Positions 30,831 to 41,418 are shown, counted from the first letter of the stretch. The stretch: DNA of 64,000 bases from an uncultured Pelagibacteraceae bacterium (GCA_902581585.1 CACHPB010000005.1:1-64000), one strand, 5' to 3'. Numbers and translations: made by a program. The notes: a model not told the origin generated them from the sequence alone.

Positions 30831-31793
30831 TTAAGCAATAGATTTTAAAATATGGCGGTTATTTATTATTGAGTGGGGTAAATTTTTTCCTTTTATTTCT
30901 AATAAAGAATAATTTTTATTATCACTAAATACTTTTCTTAATAATTTGTTGGTTAAACTATGACCACCATTTCTACATTTTAAAGATCCAATTAATCTAT
31001 AACCGACTAGATAAATATCACCAATACAATCAAGAATTTTGTGATTTACAAACTCGTTAGCATTTCTTAATCCCTCTTTATTTAATATTTGGTCTTCTTT
31101 AACTACAATTGCATTATCTAAAGATCCACCTTTACCTAAACCCAATTTTTTTAGTTTTTCTATGTCATCATAAAGACAGAATGTTCGAGAATTATATATG
31201 TCCTCTAAATTATCTTCAAATACGCTTACATTATTTTTTTGATGTTTTATAAATTGATCTTTGTAATTTATTTCAAATTCTATATCCAATGTTGTATTCG
31301 ATTTATCTAAAGATATAAATTTATCTCCCTCATTTATTTCTATATATTTGTTTATTTTTATTAATTTTATAGGAACGTCACTTGTTTTTAAGCTGGTTTG
31401 TTTTAAAATATTTACAAATTCTTTAGCTGAACCATCAAGGATTGGAACCTCCTGCGAGTCAATTTCAACAATAGCATTATCTATTCCTAAACCTAAAAAT
31501 GCTGCCATTAGATGTTCGATTGTAGATACTTTTACTCCAAATTGATTTGATATAGTTGTGCAAAGAGTAGCATCGCTAACATTCTCAAAATTTGGAACAA
31601 CAATATTATTTTTTGTTAAATCGGTTCTTTTAAAAACTATTCCAGAATTTGGGGATGCAGGTAAAATATTTAAATTTACTTTATTACCAGTGTGGATACC
31701 AATTCCACTTAAAGATATTTTGTTTGCAATTGTTGATTGCGAAAGTAATGACATAGTCCAAATATATAAAATAAGTGAAAATTTAATATTCAA
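30831..31793 (-). CDS. lpxC: UDP-3-O-acyl-N-acetylglucosamine deacetylase
   Basis: 320 aa; LSGIGIHTGNKVNLNILPA, STIEHLMAAFLGLGIDNAIVEIDSQEVPILDGSA, NHKILDCIGD. Confidence 0.95.
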   Translation of the reverse strand: MNIKFSLILYIWTMSLLSQSTIANKISLSGIGIHTGNKVNLNILPASPNSGIVFKRTDLTKNNIVVPNFENVSDATLCTTISNQFGVKVSTIEHLMAAFLGLGIDNAIVEIDSQEVPILDGSAKEFVNILKQTSLKTSDVPIKLIKINKYIEINEGDKFISLDKSNTTLDIEFEINYKDQFIKHQKNNVSVFEDNLEDIYNSRTFCLYDDIEKLKKLGLGKGGSLDNAIVVKEDQILNKEGLRNANEFVNHKILDCIGDIYLVGYRLIGSLKCRNGGHSLTNKLLRKVFSDNKNYSLLEIKGKNLPHSIINNRHILKSIA

Positions 31794-31815
31794 GTAATAT
31801 TACAAGAAAATACAA

Positions 31816-32967
31816 TTATTTAGAAAATAGGTTGAAGAATCTTTCAAAAAACCCTGATTTTTTTGACTTTTTTTTCGTTTTTAAAAGAAAACTTTCTTTA
31901 CTCTTAAAATAATCAAGACCGACTTCACAAACAAGGGAATCATTTTCATCATAAGTAATTATTTCTGATATTACTTTGTTAATTTTCAATTTATAATTGT
32001 TTATTAAAAACTTTGACCCCCCACCCGTAACAATTAATACTGGTTTTGACATAAAATTAAGACTTTTAATTATATTACTTTTTAAAAAAACTAAATCAAT
32101 TATTTCATTTACTCTCGCTTCAATGATCTGCCTAAGTAGTTGAGTAGATAAATTTTTTTCTGAAATTTCACTAATTAAATTTTTTTCTTTTAATTTATCT
32201 TTGTAAAGATACATTTCATTTTCTAATTTGTTAAATTTTATTTTTAAATCTTCAGAATATTCAAAACTTATATTTAAAACTTTAGCAATATCTTTTGAAA
32301 TATGATTACCACCCAAGGGAATTGATTTAAAAAACTCGAATATCCCGTTGTTGAATACTAAACTACTAGTTCGCTCATAACCTACATCTAAAAAAATTAG
32401 AGGATTATTACTTCTTGATTTTTTTTTGTAAGAAATAGATTTAATATAACTTGAACAAAATATATTTAATACGTTTAAATTATTTTTTTTAAATGTATTT
32501 TTTATATCGTCAATTAATGTTTTTTTTAAACATATAAATTTAATCTCTAATATTAAAGAATTAATTTTTATATCTCCAATAATTTTATCTAGCTTTTTAT
32601 TTTCATCTACAAAAATATTTTTAATAACTAAATGAATTATCTTATCTTTAAAATTATTTTGAGAAATTAAAAAATGTGCCTCTTCTATTAAATTATCATA
32701 AACTGGTTTAATTGATGTAGATTGATCAAATACTTTTTTTATTGATATATCTAAAGAATGATAGTTAGCAGAGTCATATAAAACAATGATGTTATCAATA
32801 TGAGTAGATAAATTAATTTCTGCATCCCTTATGAGTGTGTTTAAAGATTCCTCTAAACTTATATTAATTTTTTTCTTTGAAAAATAGACGCTTTTTTTGT
32901 CTTGATTAAAAATGCCTAATTTTAAATTTTGAGATCCATAATCTATTACAGCATTTAAATTATCCAT
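31816..32967 (-). CDS. ftsA: Cell division protein FtsA
   Basis: 383 aa; NAVIDYGSQNLKLGIF, FLDVGYERTSSLVFNNGIFEFFKSIPLGGNHISKDIA, VLIVTGGGSKF. Confidence 0.85.
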   Translation of the reverse strand: MDNLNAVIDYGSQNLKLGIFNQDKKSVYFSKKKINISLEESLNTLIRDAEINLSTHIDNIIVLYDSANYHSLDISIKKVFDQSTSIKPVYDNLIEEAHFLISQNNFKDKIIHLVIKNIFVDENKKLDKIIGDIKINSLILEIKFICLKKTLIDDIKNTFKKNNLNVLNIFCSSYIKSISYKKKSRSNNPLIFLDVGYERTSSLVFNNGIFEFFKSIPLGGNHISKDIAKVLNISFEYSEDLKIKFNKLENEMYLYKDKLKEKNLISEISEKNLSTQLLRQIIEARVNEIIDLVFLKSNIIKSLNFMSKPVLIVTGGGSKFLINNYKLKINKVISEIITYDENDSLVCEVGLDYFKSKESFLLKTKKKSKKSGFFERFFNLFSK

Positions 32968-33654
32968 TATTATTTGTTAAAATGATTTGATTTAGTACTC
33001 TTAAATCTATGATTTTTTTATCTATCAAATTAATATTATCTGATAAATTTTTATAAATTTTTATTGATTCATCAATGTTTTGAGAAGGTAACTTTAATGT
33101 TACTCCACTGTAAAATAACAAATCCCACCTTTTATTTTTAAAATAGTAATATTCTCTAATTTTATTTATATCTAAGCGATTATTATTTAAAATATTTATC
33201 AGTTCTAGAAATTCTTTAACATTAAAATCCCCATAAATTGTTGATACATTTTTTGTTTCAAAAACTTGATTAGATTTTATAAATTTCCCATTTTTACCAA
33301 CATATAAATTTTCTTGGTTTACAAAAGTTTTGCCAAGAATAGATGTTTTGGATAAATCAATGTTGATTGTAGAAGGTATTATCTTTCTAACGTATATTTT
33401 ATCTAAAAAATTAAATTTATTAAGGGCTCTCAAAATTTTATCCTCATTAAGTTCAAATATATTTGTATTTTTAAAATTTTTTAGTTCATTTTCTATTATT
33501 TTTTTCTCATTGATAGGAAGACCAATTATATTAATTTGTTTGATTAAAAATTTGTTTTTATAAATTTCTAAAAATTGGAGGTTTATTATTGAAGATAGAA
33601 AAATAAAAAAAATAGATATAGGTATAATCTATATTTATTTATTGATTGATGCAT
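32960..33654 (-). CDS. ftsQ: Cell division protein FtsQ, apparently split across two frames (ATG 33654 frame joins main frame by -1 shift at T8 run 33605-33612)
   Basis: Track ORF starts inside POTRA domain; same frame reads upstream to 33628 (IIPISIFFIFLSSIINLQFLEIYKNKFLIKQINIIGLPINEKKIIENELKNFKNTNIFELNEDKIL RALNKF...) with no ATG/GTG/TTG; alternate frame gives MHQSINKYRLYLYLFF just before. Confidence 0.7.
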
Positions 33655-34555
33655 CTTTGATTATTTCTTGTACAAGTTGAAAAAAATTTATATTAGAATA
33701 TTTTGCAATTTCTGGAACTAAAGAGAGTGAAGTCATACCAGGTTGTGTGTTTAATTCTAAAAGATAAAATTTATTATTATAAAATCTAAAATCTGATCTA
33801 GATACACCCCTACAGTTTAAAAGCTTGTGTGCTTTCATTGCTATACCATTAACTATATTAAAATTTTTTTCACTTATATTCACAGGAATAATATGTTTTG
33901 TTTTAGCACTAGCACTATATTTTGCTTTATAATCATAAAATTTCCTTTTTGGTTTTAACTCTATTATACCTAATTTTTTATTTCCTAAAATAGCAGCCTG
34001 GATTTCTCTACCAGGAATGTACTTCTCAATTAAAACTTCTTTAAATTTTTCTAATTTAAGTAAATTTTTTTTAAAATTTTTTTTATTTGTTATTTTTACA
34101 CCTACACTTGACCCTTCATTAATTGGTTTAATAACAACTGGAAATTTTAATTTTTTTTTAATTTTTTTAATTAGATTTTTTAAATTTAAATTATTTTTAA
34201 AAACAAATTTAATATAAGAAGGTGTTAAGATATTGTTTTTTATAAACAACTTTTTTGATATTTCTTTATCAATTGCAAGCGAAGACGACAAAACTCCAGA
34301 ATGTGTATACTTTACTTTTTCTGACTCAAGAATTGCTTGTATATAACCATCTTCTCCATATCTTCCATGCAGTAGATTTAAAACTAAATCTGGCTTAAAT
34401 TTTCTTATTGTATTAACAAGATTTCCATCAGGTTCGGCTACTAATAAATTATATTTACTTCTTTTTTTTAATTCTCTTGTAACACTTTTCGCTGTAATTA
34501 AACTTATTTCTCTTTCATTTGAATATCCACCAGCTAGAATTAAAATTTTTCTCAT
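33635..34555 (-). CDS. ddl: D-alanine--D-alanine ligase
   Basis: 306 aa; LAGGYSNEREISLITAKSV, LLHGRYGEDGYIQ, PVVIKPINEGSSVGVKI, LELNTQPGMTSLSLVPE. Confidence 0.95.
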   Translation of the reverse strand: MRKILILAGGYSNEREISLITAKSVTRELKKRSKYNLLVAEPDGNLVNTIRKFKPDLVLNLLHGRYGEDGYIQAILESEKVKYTHSGVLSSSLAIDKEISKKLFIKNNILTPSYIKFVFKNNLNLKNLIKKIKKKLKFPVVIKPINEGSSVGVKITNKKNFKKNLLKLEKFKEVLIEKYIPGREIQAAILGNKKLGIIELKPKRKFYDYKAKYSASAKTKHIIPVNISEKNFNIVNGIAMKAHKLLNCRGVSRSDFRFYNNKFYLLELNTQPGMTSLSLVPEIAKYSNINFFQLVQEIIKDASINK

Positions 34556-35460
34556 TCGACTATGACAATTTCAAGTTCTAACTTTACTCCTGTTTTTTTT
34601 TCAACTTCTTTTTTTACATCATATATTAATGACTTCATATCTGCAGATTTTGCATTTTTTTTATTAACAAAAAAATTTGCATGCTTTTCAGAAATCATTG
34701 CATCGCCATAACATAATTTACTTGGTACACTATATCGAATTAGTTCCCAAACTTTTTTATCTGTTTGTAAAATTGGATTTTTAAAAGTGCTTCCACTAGT
34801 TTTAATTTTTGTTGGTTGGGCTAACTCCTTTTTTTGTTTCAATTCCTCCATATAATTTTGAATTTCAAAACTATTTTTTTGCTTTCCTTTAAAAGTAGCA
34901 CTTAAAAATATTAAATCTTTAGGTAATTTTATAGATCTATAATTAAAAATAATTTTATCCGAAGGTATGCTTTTTACATTACCCTTAAAATCAATTAATT
35001 GAATAGAGATAAGAACATCTTTAAACTCTTTATTAAAGCATCCAGAATTCATTCTAATACCACCACCAATTGAGCCTGGTATACATGACATAAATTCTAA
35101 TCCTGAAATACTTTTGTCTTTTGCAAAATTCGACACCTTTTGTTGAGAGTTTGCAGCTCCAGCTATTATAGTTTCTTTATCTAGCAATGTAATTTTGGAA
35201 AAACTTTTACCTAGTTTGATTACAGTGCCTTGATAAAGGTCATCATCAAATAAAACATTTGATCCATTTCCTAGTATAAATATTTTACCTCTATTATCGT
35301 ATAACTTTAGATAATCTATTAATCCTTTGAGTGAATTTGGTTTAAAAAATATTTTAACTTTTCCACCAATATTAAACCAATTAAATTTATTAATACTCTG
35401 ATCAAAAAAAATATCCCCATCTATTGCTAATTTTGTTTTTTTTATATCTTCAGTTTTCAT
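34552..35460 (-). CDS. murB: UDP-N-acetylenolpyruvoylglucosamine reductase
   Basis: 302 aa; FILGNGSNVLFDD, GLEFMSCIPGSIGGGIRMNSGCF, GSTFKNP. Confidence 0.95.
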   Translation of the reverse strand: MKTEDIKKTKLAIDGDIFFDQSINKFNWFNIGGKVKIFFKPNSLKGLIDYLKLYDNRGKIFILGNGSNVLFDDDLYQGTVIKLGKSFSKITLLDKETIIAGAANSQQKVSNFAKDKSISGLEFMSCIPGSIGGGIRMNSGCFNKEFKDVLISIQLIDFKGNVKSIPSDKIIFNYRSIKLPKDLIFLSATFKGKQKNSFEIQNYMEELKQKKELAQPTKIKTSGSTFKNPILQTDKKVWELIRYSVPSKLCYGDAMISEKHANFFVNKKNAKSADMKSLIYDVKKEVEKKTGVKLELEIVIVE

Positions 35461-36857
35461 TAAAAAATATTTTTTAAATTTCTCATCCAGTTTGATATTG
35501 ATCCTGCTCCCATACCTATATAAAATTTTTTGCCATAAGTATTTTGTTTTATAAACCTTCTTAATTGGATCTCATCTTGCACTATAATTAAACTAACTTT
35601 AGAATTTTTAATTATTGATTCTGCAAAAGATTTATATGTAAAATTAAGCCTTAATTTTTCATTAGCTGTGTAAATAGGACACAACACAACTGTATCTGCC
35701 ATTTTAAAGCATTTTGAAAATTCTTTCTTCAAATTTTTTACCCTTGAAATTCTGTGAGGTTGAAAAATACAAATAATTTCTTTATTTTTGTGCACACTTT
35801 TAACAGCATTTAAAACTGAACTTATTTCAGTTGGATGATGAGCGTAATCATCATAGAAACTTATATTATTATAATCAAATAAATGAGTAAATCTTCTTTG
35901 CACACCTTTAAAATTATAAAGTCCTTTCTTGATATATTTTTCTGGCAGTCCAATTGTAAATGATAATGCAGCTGCTGCTGTAGCATTTTTTATATTGTGC
36001 ATCCCAATCATTGGTAATTTAATATTTTTGATTATTTTAGTTTTACTTGGAATATTTATTTTAATATCAAAACTAGATATTTTAGAAGATTGCCTTATAT
36101 TTAAGATTTGGAAATTTGAGTTTTTAGTTTTACCATATGTATAAAAATTTTTATTTTTCGTTTTTATAAAGACTGATTTTAAATTTGCATCATCATTGCA
36201 AATAAAACCTTTGCCGACTGATGGTATTTTTTCTATAAATTTTGAGAAACTTTTTTTTAGATTACCGATATTTTTATAAAAGTCTAAATGTTCAGAATCT
36301 AAGTTAGTAATTATAGAGTAAGTAAAAGGAATTTTTAAAAAACTTCCATCCGACTCATCAGACTCTGTAACACACCAATTACTTTTCCCTAATTTTGCAG
36401 AATTACCAAATGAGTTTAATACACCTCCATTAATTATTGTTGGATCTAGATTTCCCAAAGTAAAAATATTAGACACCAAGGAAGTGGTTGTAGTTTTTCC
36501 ATGGGAACCAGTTACAACAACATTTCTCATAAATGATACTATGTGTCCTAACATATCCCCTCTTGTATATATTGGTAAATTTTTCTTTTTTGCCTCTATT
36601 ACTTCAGGATTATTTTTTTTAATAGCTGATGAAATTACAAGAACGGTTGTTTTTTTTATATTTTCTTTTTTATGATTTAAAAATATCCTTATCTTTTTCT
36701 CAGTTAATCTCTTAATATTTCTATTATCAGCTATATCACTGCCTTGAACTTTATATCCTAAGCCATTCATGATTAAAGCTAAACCACTCATACCTATTCC
36801 GCCTATGCCAACAAAATGAATAAGCTCATTTTTTCCTAAATCAATTTTCATTAACAA
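35460..36857 (-). CDS. murC: UDP-N-acetylmuramate--L-alanine ligase
   Basis: 465 aa; IHFVGIGGIGMSGLA, VVTGSHGKTTTTSLV, DDYAHHPTEI. Confidence 0.95.
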   Translation of the reverse strand: MLMKIDLGKNELIHFVGIGGIGMSGLALIMNGLGYKVQGSDIADNRNIKRLTEKKIRIFLNHKKENIKKTTVLVISSAIKKNNPEVIEAKKKNLPIYTRGDMLGHIVSFMRNVVVTGSHGKTTTTSLVSNIFTLGNLDPTIINGGVLNSFGNSAKLGKSNWCVTESDESDGSFLKIPFTYSIITNLDSEHLDFYKNIGNLKKSFSKFIEKIPSVGKGFICNDDANLKSVFIKTKNKNFYTYGKTKNSNFQILNIRQSSKISSFDIKINIPSKTKIIKNIKLPMIGMHNIKNATAAAALSFTIGLPEKYIKKGLYNFKGVQRRFTHLFDYNNISFYDDYAHHPTEISSVLNAVKSVHKNKEIICIFQPHRISRVKNLKKEFSKCFKMADTVVLCPIYTANEKLRLNFTYKSFAESIIKNSKVSLIIVQDEIQLRRFIKQNTYGKKFYIGMGAGSISNWMRNLKNIF

Positions 36858-37917
36858 GTTCAGTTATGTAAGATTTGTTTTTTTCCCAAGTATCTTCTTG
36901 ACAGAGTTTTTTTAAATTATTTTTTTTTGAAAAATATTCGTTTCCATCATCAAATATTTTATTCAACAAATCAGTAAAATTATTTTCGTTAATATCTTTT
37001 TGCATAATTAGCCAACAACATTTGTTTTTTTCATAATATCTTGCATTGTGATACTGATGATTATCTTTAGCATACGGAAAAGGAATTGCTACAAATGGAA
37101 TATTTAAATAACTCAGTTCTGAAATTGCTGAAGCCCCAGAACGAGTAATAGCTAAGTCATAATCTACTGCTTTTACTAAAAATTTATCATCAAACTCGAA
37201 TAATTCATATTTTATTTCATTTTTTTTATACAAATAATTTATCCTATCTAATGATTGTCGATCAGTTACCTGTTGCAAAACTTTAATATTTTGATTTTTT
37301 GAGAGCTTTATAATAATTTTAGAAATAAACTCGTCCATAAATTTAGCTCCTTGGCTTCCTCCTATGATTAATATTTTTTTCTCTTTCTCAAGGGTTGTCT
37401 TTTCATTTTTTTTAAATTCATAAATTTCTTTTCTAAGAAATGGTTTTACTAAGCAAATCTTATTTAAGGATTTTTTGGAAATTCCTAGTAAATTCTTATC
37501 ATAGCAAATAATTTTTTTGGCATAGTTTTGTATTAGTTTATTTGCTCTTCCCAAAACAGAGTTAGGTTCAAAAATATAAATTTTAGTATCTAATAAGATT
37601 GATGCTATACAAAAAGGTAAGGACATATATCCTCCTGTGCTAATTAAAATATTAAATTTATTCAATTTAAGAAATTGATAAGATTTTATTACCGAAGTAC
37701 AGAATTTTATAAAATTATACGGTATCAAAAATATATTTGAACTAAACTTTGGAACATCAATTACTAAATAATTATAATTTTCTTTTTTAATATATTTAGA
37801 TCCTCTCATATCTGTTACTATTTTAATATTAAACTCATTTTTTAATGCATCATAAATACTTAGTGATGGAAAAACATGTCCACCTGAGCCACCTGTTGTA
37901 ATGAGTATTTTTTTCAT
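36841..37917 (-). CDS. murG: Undecaprenyldiphospho-muramoylpentapeptide beta-N-acetylglucosaminyltransferase
   Basis: 358 aa; ILITTGGSGGHVFPSLS, FEPNSVLGRANK, IIGGSQGAKFMDE, AITRSGASAISEL. Confidence 0.95.
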   Translation of the reverse strand: MKKILITTGGSGGHVFPSLSIYDALKNEFNIKIVTDMRGSKYIKKENYNYLVIDVPKFSSNIFLIPYNFIKFCTSVIKSYQFLKLNKFNILISTGGYMSLPFCIASILLDTKIYIFEPNSVLGRANKLIQNYAKKIICYDKNLLGISKKSLNKICLVKPFLRKEIYEFKKNEKTTLEKEKKILIIGGSQGAKFMDEFISKIIIKLSKNQNIKVLQQVTDRQSLDRINYLYKKNEIKYELFEFDDKFLVKAVDYDLAITRSGASAISELSYLNIPFVAIPFPYAKDNHQYHNARYYEKNKCCWLIMQKDINENNFTDLLNKIFDDGNEYFSKKNNLKKLCQEDTWEKNKSYITELVNEN

Positions 37918-37921
37918 TTGA

Positions 37922-39031
37922 TTAATCTAGTTTTCTTTTTGTCAAATTTAATATTATACCAGACACAATTGCTGTACTTACTATTGATGAACCACCGTAA
38001 CTTAAAAATGGTAATGTCATTCCTGTAGTGGGCAATACTCTTATATTTACACCCACATGTATGAATGTTTGCAATAATATTAAAGAAACACAGCCAATCA
38101 AAATTAGCTTTGATAGGTCTTCACTTATAAGATTGATTTTTTGTATTACTTTGTATGAAAATACAAGATATAAAAATAATATACCAATAACAATAATAGC
38201 CCCAAATTCTTCTGAGATAACTGAGACTATATAGTCAGTATGTGCCTCTGGCACTCTTGAATTTAAAGTACCCTCACCAATTCCCGTGCCAAAAAAACCA
38301 CCATTGATAATGGCATCACTGGCCTTTTCTGCCTGATAGTTGTTTCCTGAATTTGAGTCCAGAAAGGCTAAAAGTCTAATTTTAATATACTCAAACTTTG
38401 GAACAAATATCACTATATAACTCACAAAAGATACAAACAAAAAAAAGAATGCAAAAAAAATATATATGTTTACACCTGAAACAAAAATTAAAGCTAACCA
38501 TAATGAAGTTAATAAAAGTGTTTGTCCTATGTCTGGCTGATAAATTAGCAACATTAAAATTGGAAATAAAACTAAAGCAGTTAAGAAATATTTGAAATAC
38601 AGCCTTCTATTTTGAGTGGTCAGCATTAAGGATAAAATAACTATAAGAAAAGGTTTCACTATCTCAACAGGCTGAAATCTTGGCAAAAAAAACAGATCTA
38701 ACCATCTTTTTGACCCTTTGATTTCAGTTCCAAGAAAAGGAACAAGCAACAAACTTAAAAATGCAATTGAAAATAAAATTATTGAAAATTTAGTTAGCAT
38801 TTTTTGATTTAAAAATGAAAACCAAATTAAAATTATAATTGCAAGAGTTATATAAACACTATGTTTAAAAAAGAAATAGTAAGATTTTGTATCTAATTTG
38901 TCGGAAGCTATAAGAGAAGTGGAGACTAGTGAAAAAAAGAGGCCTAAAAAGAATAATCCTAAGATTATAAATAATAAAAATTTGTCAATATTTTTCCACC
39001 AATCATAAAAACTATCAAAATAATTATTCAT
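37922..39031 (-). CDS. ftsW: Lipid II polymerase FtsW (SEDS)
   Basis: 369 aa polytopic; KGSKRWLDLFFLPRFQPVEIVKPFLIV, PEAHTDYIVSVISEEFGAI, GMTLPFLSYGGSSIV. Confidence 0.95.
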   Translation of the reverse strand: MNNYFDSFYDWWKNIDKFLLFIILGLFFLGLFFSLVSTSLIASDKLDTKSYYFFFKHSVYITLAIIILIWFSFLNQKMLTKFSIILFSIAFLSLLLVPFLGTEIKGSKRWLDLFFLPRFQPVEIVKPFLIVILSLMLTTQNRRLYFKYFLTALVLFPILMLLIYQPDIGQTLLLTSLWLALIFVSGVNIYIFFAFFFLFVSFVSYIVIFVPKFEYIKIRLLAFLDSNSGNNYQAEKASDAIINGGFFGTGIGEGTLNSRVPEAHTDYIVSVISEEFGAIIVIGILFLYLVFSYKVIQKINLISEDLSKLILIGCVSLILLQTFIHVGVNIRVLPTTGMTLPFLSYGGSSIVSTAIVSGIILNLTKRKLD

Positions 39032-39034
39032 CTT

Positions 39035-40333
39035 CTAATTTTTAAATTTAGATTTTATTAACTTATTAAAATAATTTCCTCTTTGCTCAAAATTTTTAAA
39101 TTGATCGAAAGAAGCGGCAGAAGGACTAAAAAGAACCACCTTCTTATTTTTATCTTCTTTAATACAATTATTTAAATTTTCTATAACCTTCTTAAGAGTT
39201 AATGACTTTTTAAATAAAATCTCACGTGGTAATGATTTTGACAAAAAATTTCTATCTTTACCATAAACATAGGCTCGACTAATATTTGAAAAATACTTTT
39301 TATTTAACTTTAGCTTATCACCTTTTTTGGAAAGTCCTCCCAATATCCAATAAATATTTTTATAGCTTTCAATTAAAGGGACTGTTGATGAAAAACTAGT
39401 TGATTTTGAATCATTGATAACTAATAATTTTTTCGATTTACGAATGATTTGTTGTCTGTAATTCAATCCTTTAAATTCGTTAGCAGCTTCTATTACTGTT
39501 TTTTGACTCAATTTTAAAATTTTAGCAATTTTAAAAACAAAAGATAGATTTTTTTCATTACCAGAATTTTTAAAGTAAATATTATCAATTTGATTAAAAT
39601 ATTTTTTATAATTTAAGTAATTAATTCTTATTATCTTTGATCTTATATTACTCTTTTTAATCAACTTATTCAGAAAACTAGATCTAAAGTCTATGAAAGC
39701 AAAATCTTTTTTATTCTGTGATTTTATAATTTTAAATTTTGCCTCAGCATAATTTTTAAAAGTGCTATGCCTTTCTAAATGATCTGGACTTAAATTAAGT
39801 ATCACAGAATATTTAGACTTAAAGTACTTACTGTAATCTAGCTGATATGAAGATGCTTCGATAATAAAAATTGTATTCTTTTTTACTTTTTTTTCCCTTA
39901 ATATTGGATATCCAATGTTTCCAGTTAATCTCACATCTTTTTTATTAATTTTTAGAACTTCGTAAAGAAGTTTTGATGTTGTGGATTTGCCATTTGTGCC
40001 AGTTATTGCGATTGTATTTACTTTTGGATAGGATATTTGGAATATATCAAGTTCTGTAATAATCTTAGACTTGTTCTTAGTAATATAATCCGAAATTTTA
40101 CATTTATTAATATCTATTCCAGGACTTATAACAATAAAATCAAATGAGGTGACAAGTAAATTCTTTATGTTAAATAATTTTTTTTTAAACCTTTTAGGAA
40201 TATTTTTTTTATTGTCATCAAATATTAAACAGTAATTATCTTTTTTCAAAAAATTGTAGCAGGAAATACCAGATTTACCTAATCCATAAATTAAAATTTT
40301 TTTATTATTAAAATTAATTTGCTTATCATTCAT
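39035..40333 (-). CDS. murD: UDP-N-acetylmuramoylalanine--D-glutamate ligase (start trimmed from 40390 to ATG at 40333)
   Basis: MNDKQINFNNKKILIYGLGKSGISCY, AITGTNGKSTTSKLL, NLSPDHLERH, SFSSTVPLIESYKNIYWILGG; trimmed start abuts mraY stop. Confidence 0.9.
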   Translation of the reverse strand: MNDKQINFNNKKILIYGLGKSGISCYNFLKKDNYCLIFDDNKKNIPKRFKKKLFNIKNLLVTSFDFIVISPGIDINKCKISDYITKNKSKIITELDIFQISYPKVNTIAITGTNGKSTTSKLLYEVLKINKKDVRLTGNIGYPILREKKVKKNTIFIIEASSYQLDYSKYFKSKYSVILNLSPDHLERHSTFKNYAEAKFKIIKSQNKKDFAFIDFRSSFLNKLIKKSNIRSKIIRINYLNYKKYFNQIDNIYFKNSGNEKNLSFVFKIAKILKLSQKTVIEAANEFKGLNYRQQIIRKSKKLLVINDSKSTSFSSTVPLIESYKNIYWILGGLSKKGDKLKLNKKYFSNISRAYVYGKDRNFLSKSLPREILFKKSLTLKKVIENLNNCIKEDKNKKVVLFSPSAASFDQFKNFEQRGNYFNKLIKSKFKN

Positions 40334-41418
40334 TATCTTAGTTTTAATGTTGCTAATCCTATCATTGCTAAGATAATTGATATGATCCAAAATCTAACAA
40401 CCACTGTAGATTCTGGCCAACCCTTTTTTTCAAAATGATGATGAATTGGAGCCATCTTAAATATTCTTTTGCCTGTGAGTTTAAATGATATTACTTGCGC
40501 TATAACCGAAACTGCCTCTAATACAAATAATCCACCTGTAATTGCTAAAACAATTTCGTGTTTAGTTATAATGCCAACTGCTCCCAATGATCCTCCTAAA
40601 GCCAAAGATCCTGTATCACCCATAAATATCTTAGCAGGTGGAGCGTTAAACCATAAGAAACCAAGACAAGATCCAATTATTGCCCCACAAAAGATAGATC
40701 CTTCACCAACGCCTTGTATATATGGAATTTGTAAATAATCAGAAAAAACCATATTTCCAGTCACATAACTAATGAATGCAAAACAAGCTGCAACTAATAT
40801 TACTGGCACAGTTGCTAAACCATCTAGTCCATCAGTTAAATTTACTGCATTAGAAGATCCAACAATTACGAATAAATAAAAAGGGATAAAAAACCAACCC
40901 AAGTTAATTACTAAATTTTTAAAAAATGGAAAGTGTAGATTTTGGAGTTCATTAGATCCACTGTAAAAATAAAGAATTAAAATTCCAGATAGTGCTAAAA
41001 CTATTTGAATAATAATTTTTAATTTTGAACTAATACCATTTGAATTTCTTTTTTTAATTTTTTGGTAATCGTCGTAAAGTCCAAGTAATCCAAAAGAGCC
41101 AGCTATATAGAGTAAAAACCAATTGTAAATATTTGAAAAATCACCCCACAAGATAACGCCAGAAAAAATACCAAGTAAAATCATCAGACCTCCCATTGTA
41201 GGAGTTCCTATTTTTTTGACTATATGATCACTTGGACCATCTTCTCTAATTGGATCATGAATTTGATTCAAAGAAAAATAATTTATAAGTGGTCCCCCAA
41301 CTAAAAAAACTACTATCATTGATGTAAACATTGATAGACCAGTTCTTACTGTTAAATATTTAAAAACATTAAGGAAACTAAAAATATCAACCAAACTTGC
41401 AAATAAACTAAAAAGCAT
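40333..41418 (-). CDS. mraY: Phospho-N-acetylmuramoyl-pentapeptide-transferase
   Basis: 361 aa polytopic; GTPTMGGLMIL, NAVNLTDGLDGLATVP, FMGDTGSLALGG, PIHHHFEKKGW. Confidence 0.97.
   Translation of the reverse strand: MLFSLFASLVDIFSFLNVFKYLTVRTGLSMFTSMIVVFLVGGPLINYFSLNQIHDPIREDGPSDHIVKKIGTPTMGGLMILLGIFSGVILWGDFSNIYNWFLLYIAGSFGLLGLYDDYQKIKKRNSNGISSKLKIIIQIVLALSGILILYFYSGSNELQNLHFPFFKNLVINLGWFFIPFYLFVIVGSSNAVNLTDGLDGLATVPVILVAACFAFISYVTGNMVFSDYLQIPYIQGVGEGSIFCGAIIGSCLGFLWFNAPPAKIFMGDTGSLALGGSLGAVGIITKHEIVLAITGGLFVLEAVSVIAQVISFKLTGKRIFKMAPIHHHFEKKGWPESTVVVRFWIISIILAMIGLATLKLR

Noticed and set aside
33434-33654. ftsQ as a true pseudogene
   Set aside because: Only one nucleotide in a homopolymer separates an otherwise complete FtsQ, and the gene is expected to be essential; sequencing indel or recoding is more plausible.
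36841-36857. Gene overlaps in the dcw cluster as possible recoding sites
   Set aside because: Short stop/start overlaps are routine in this compact genome, each gene has its own plausible start.
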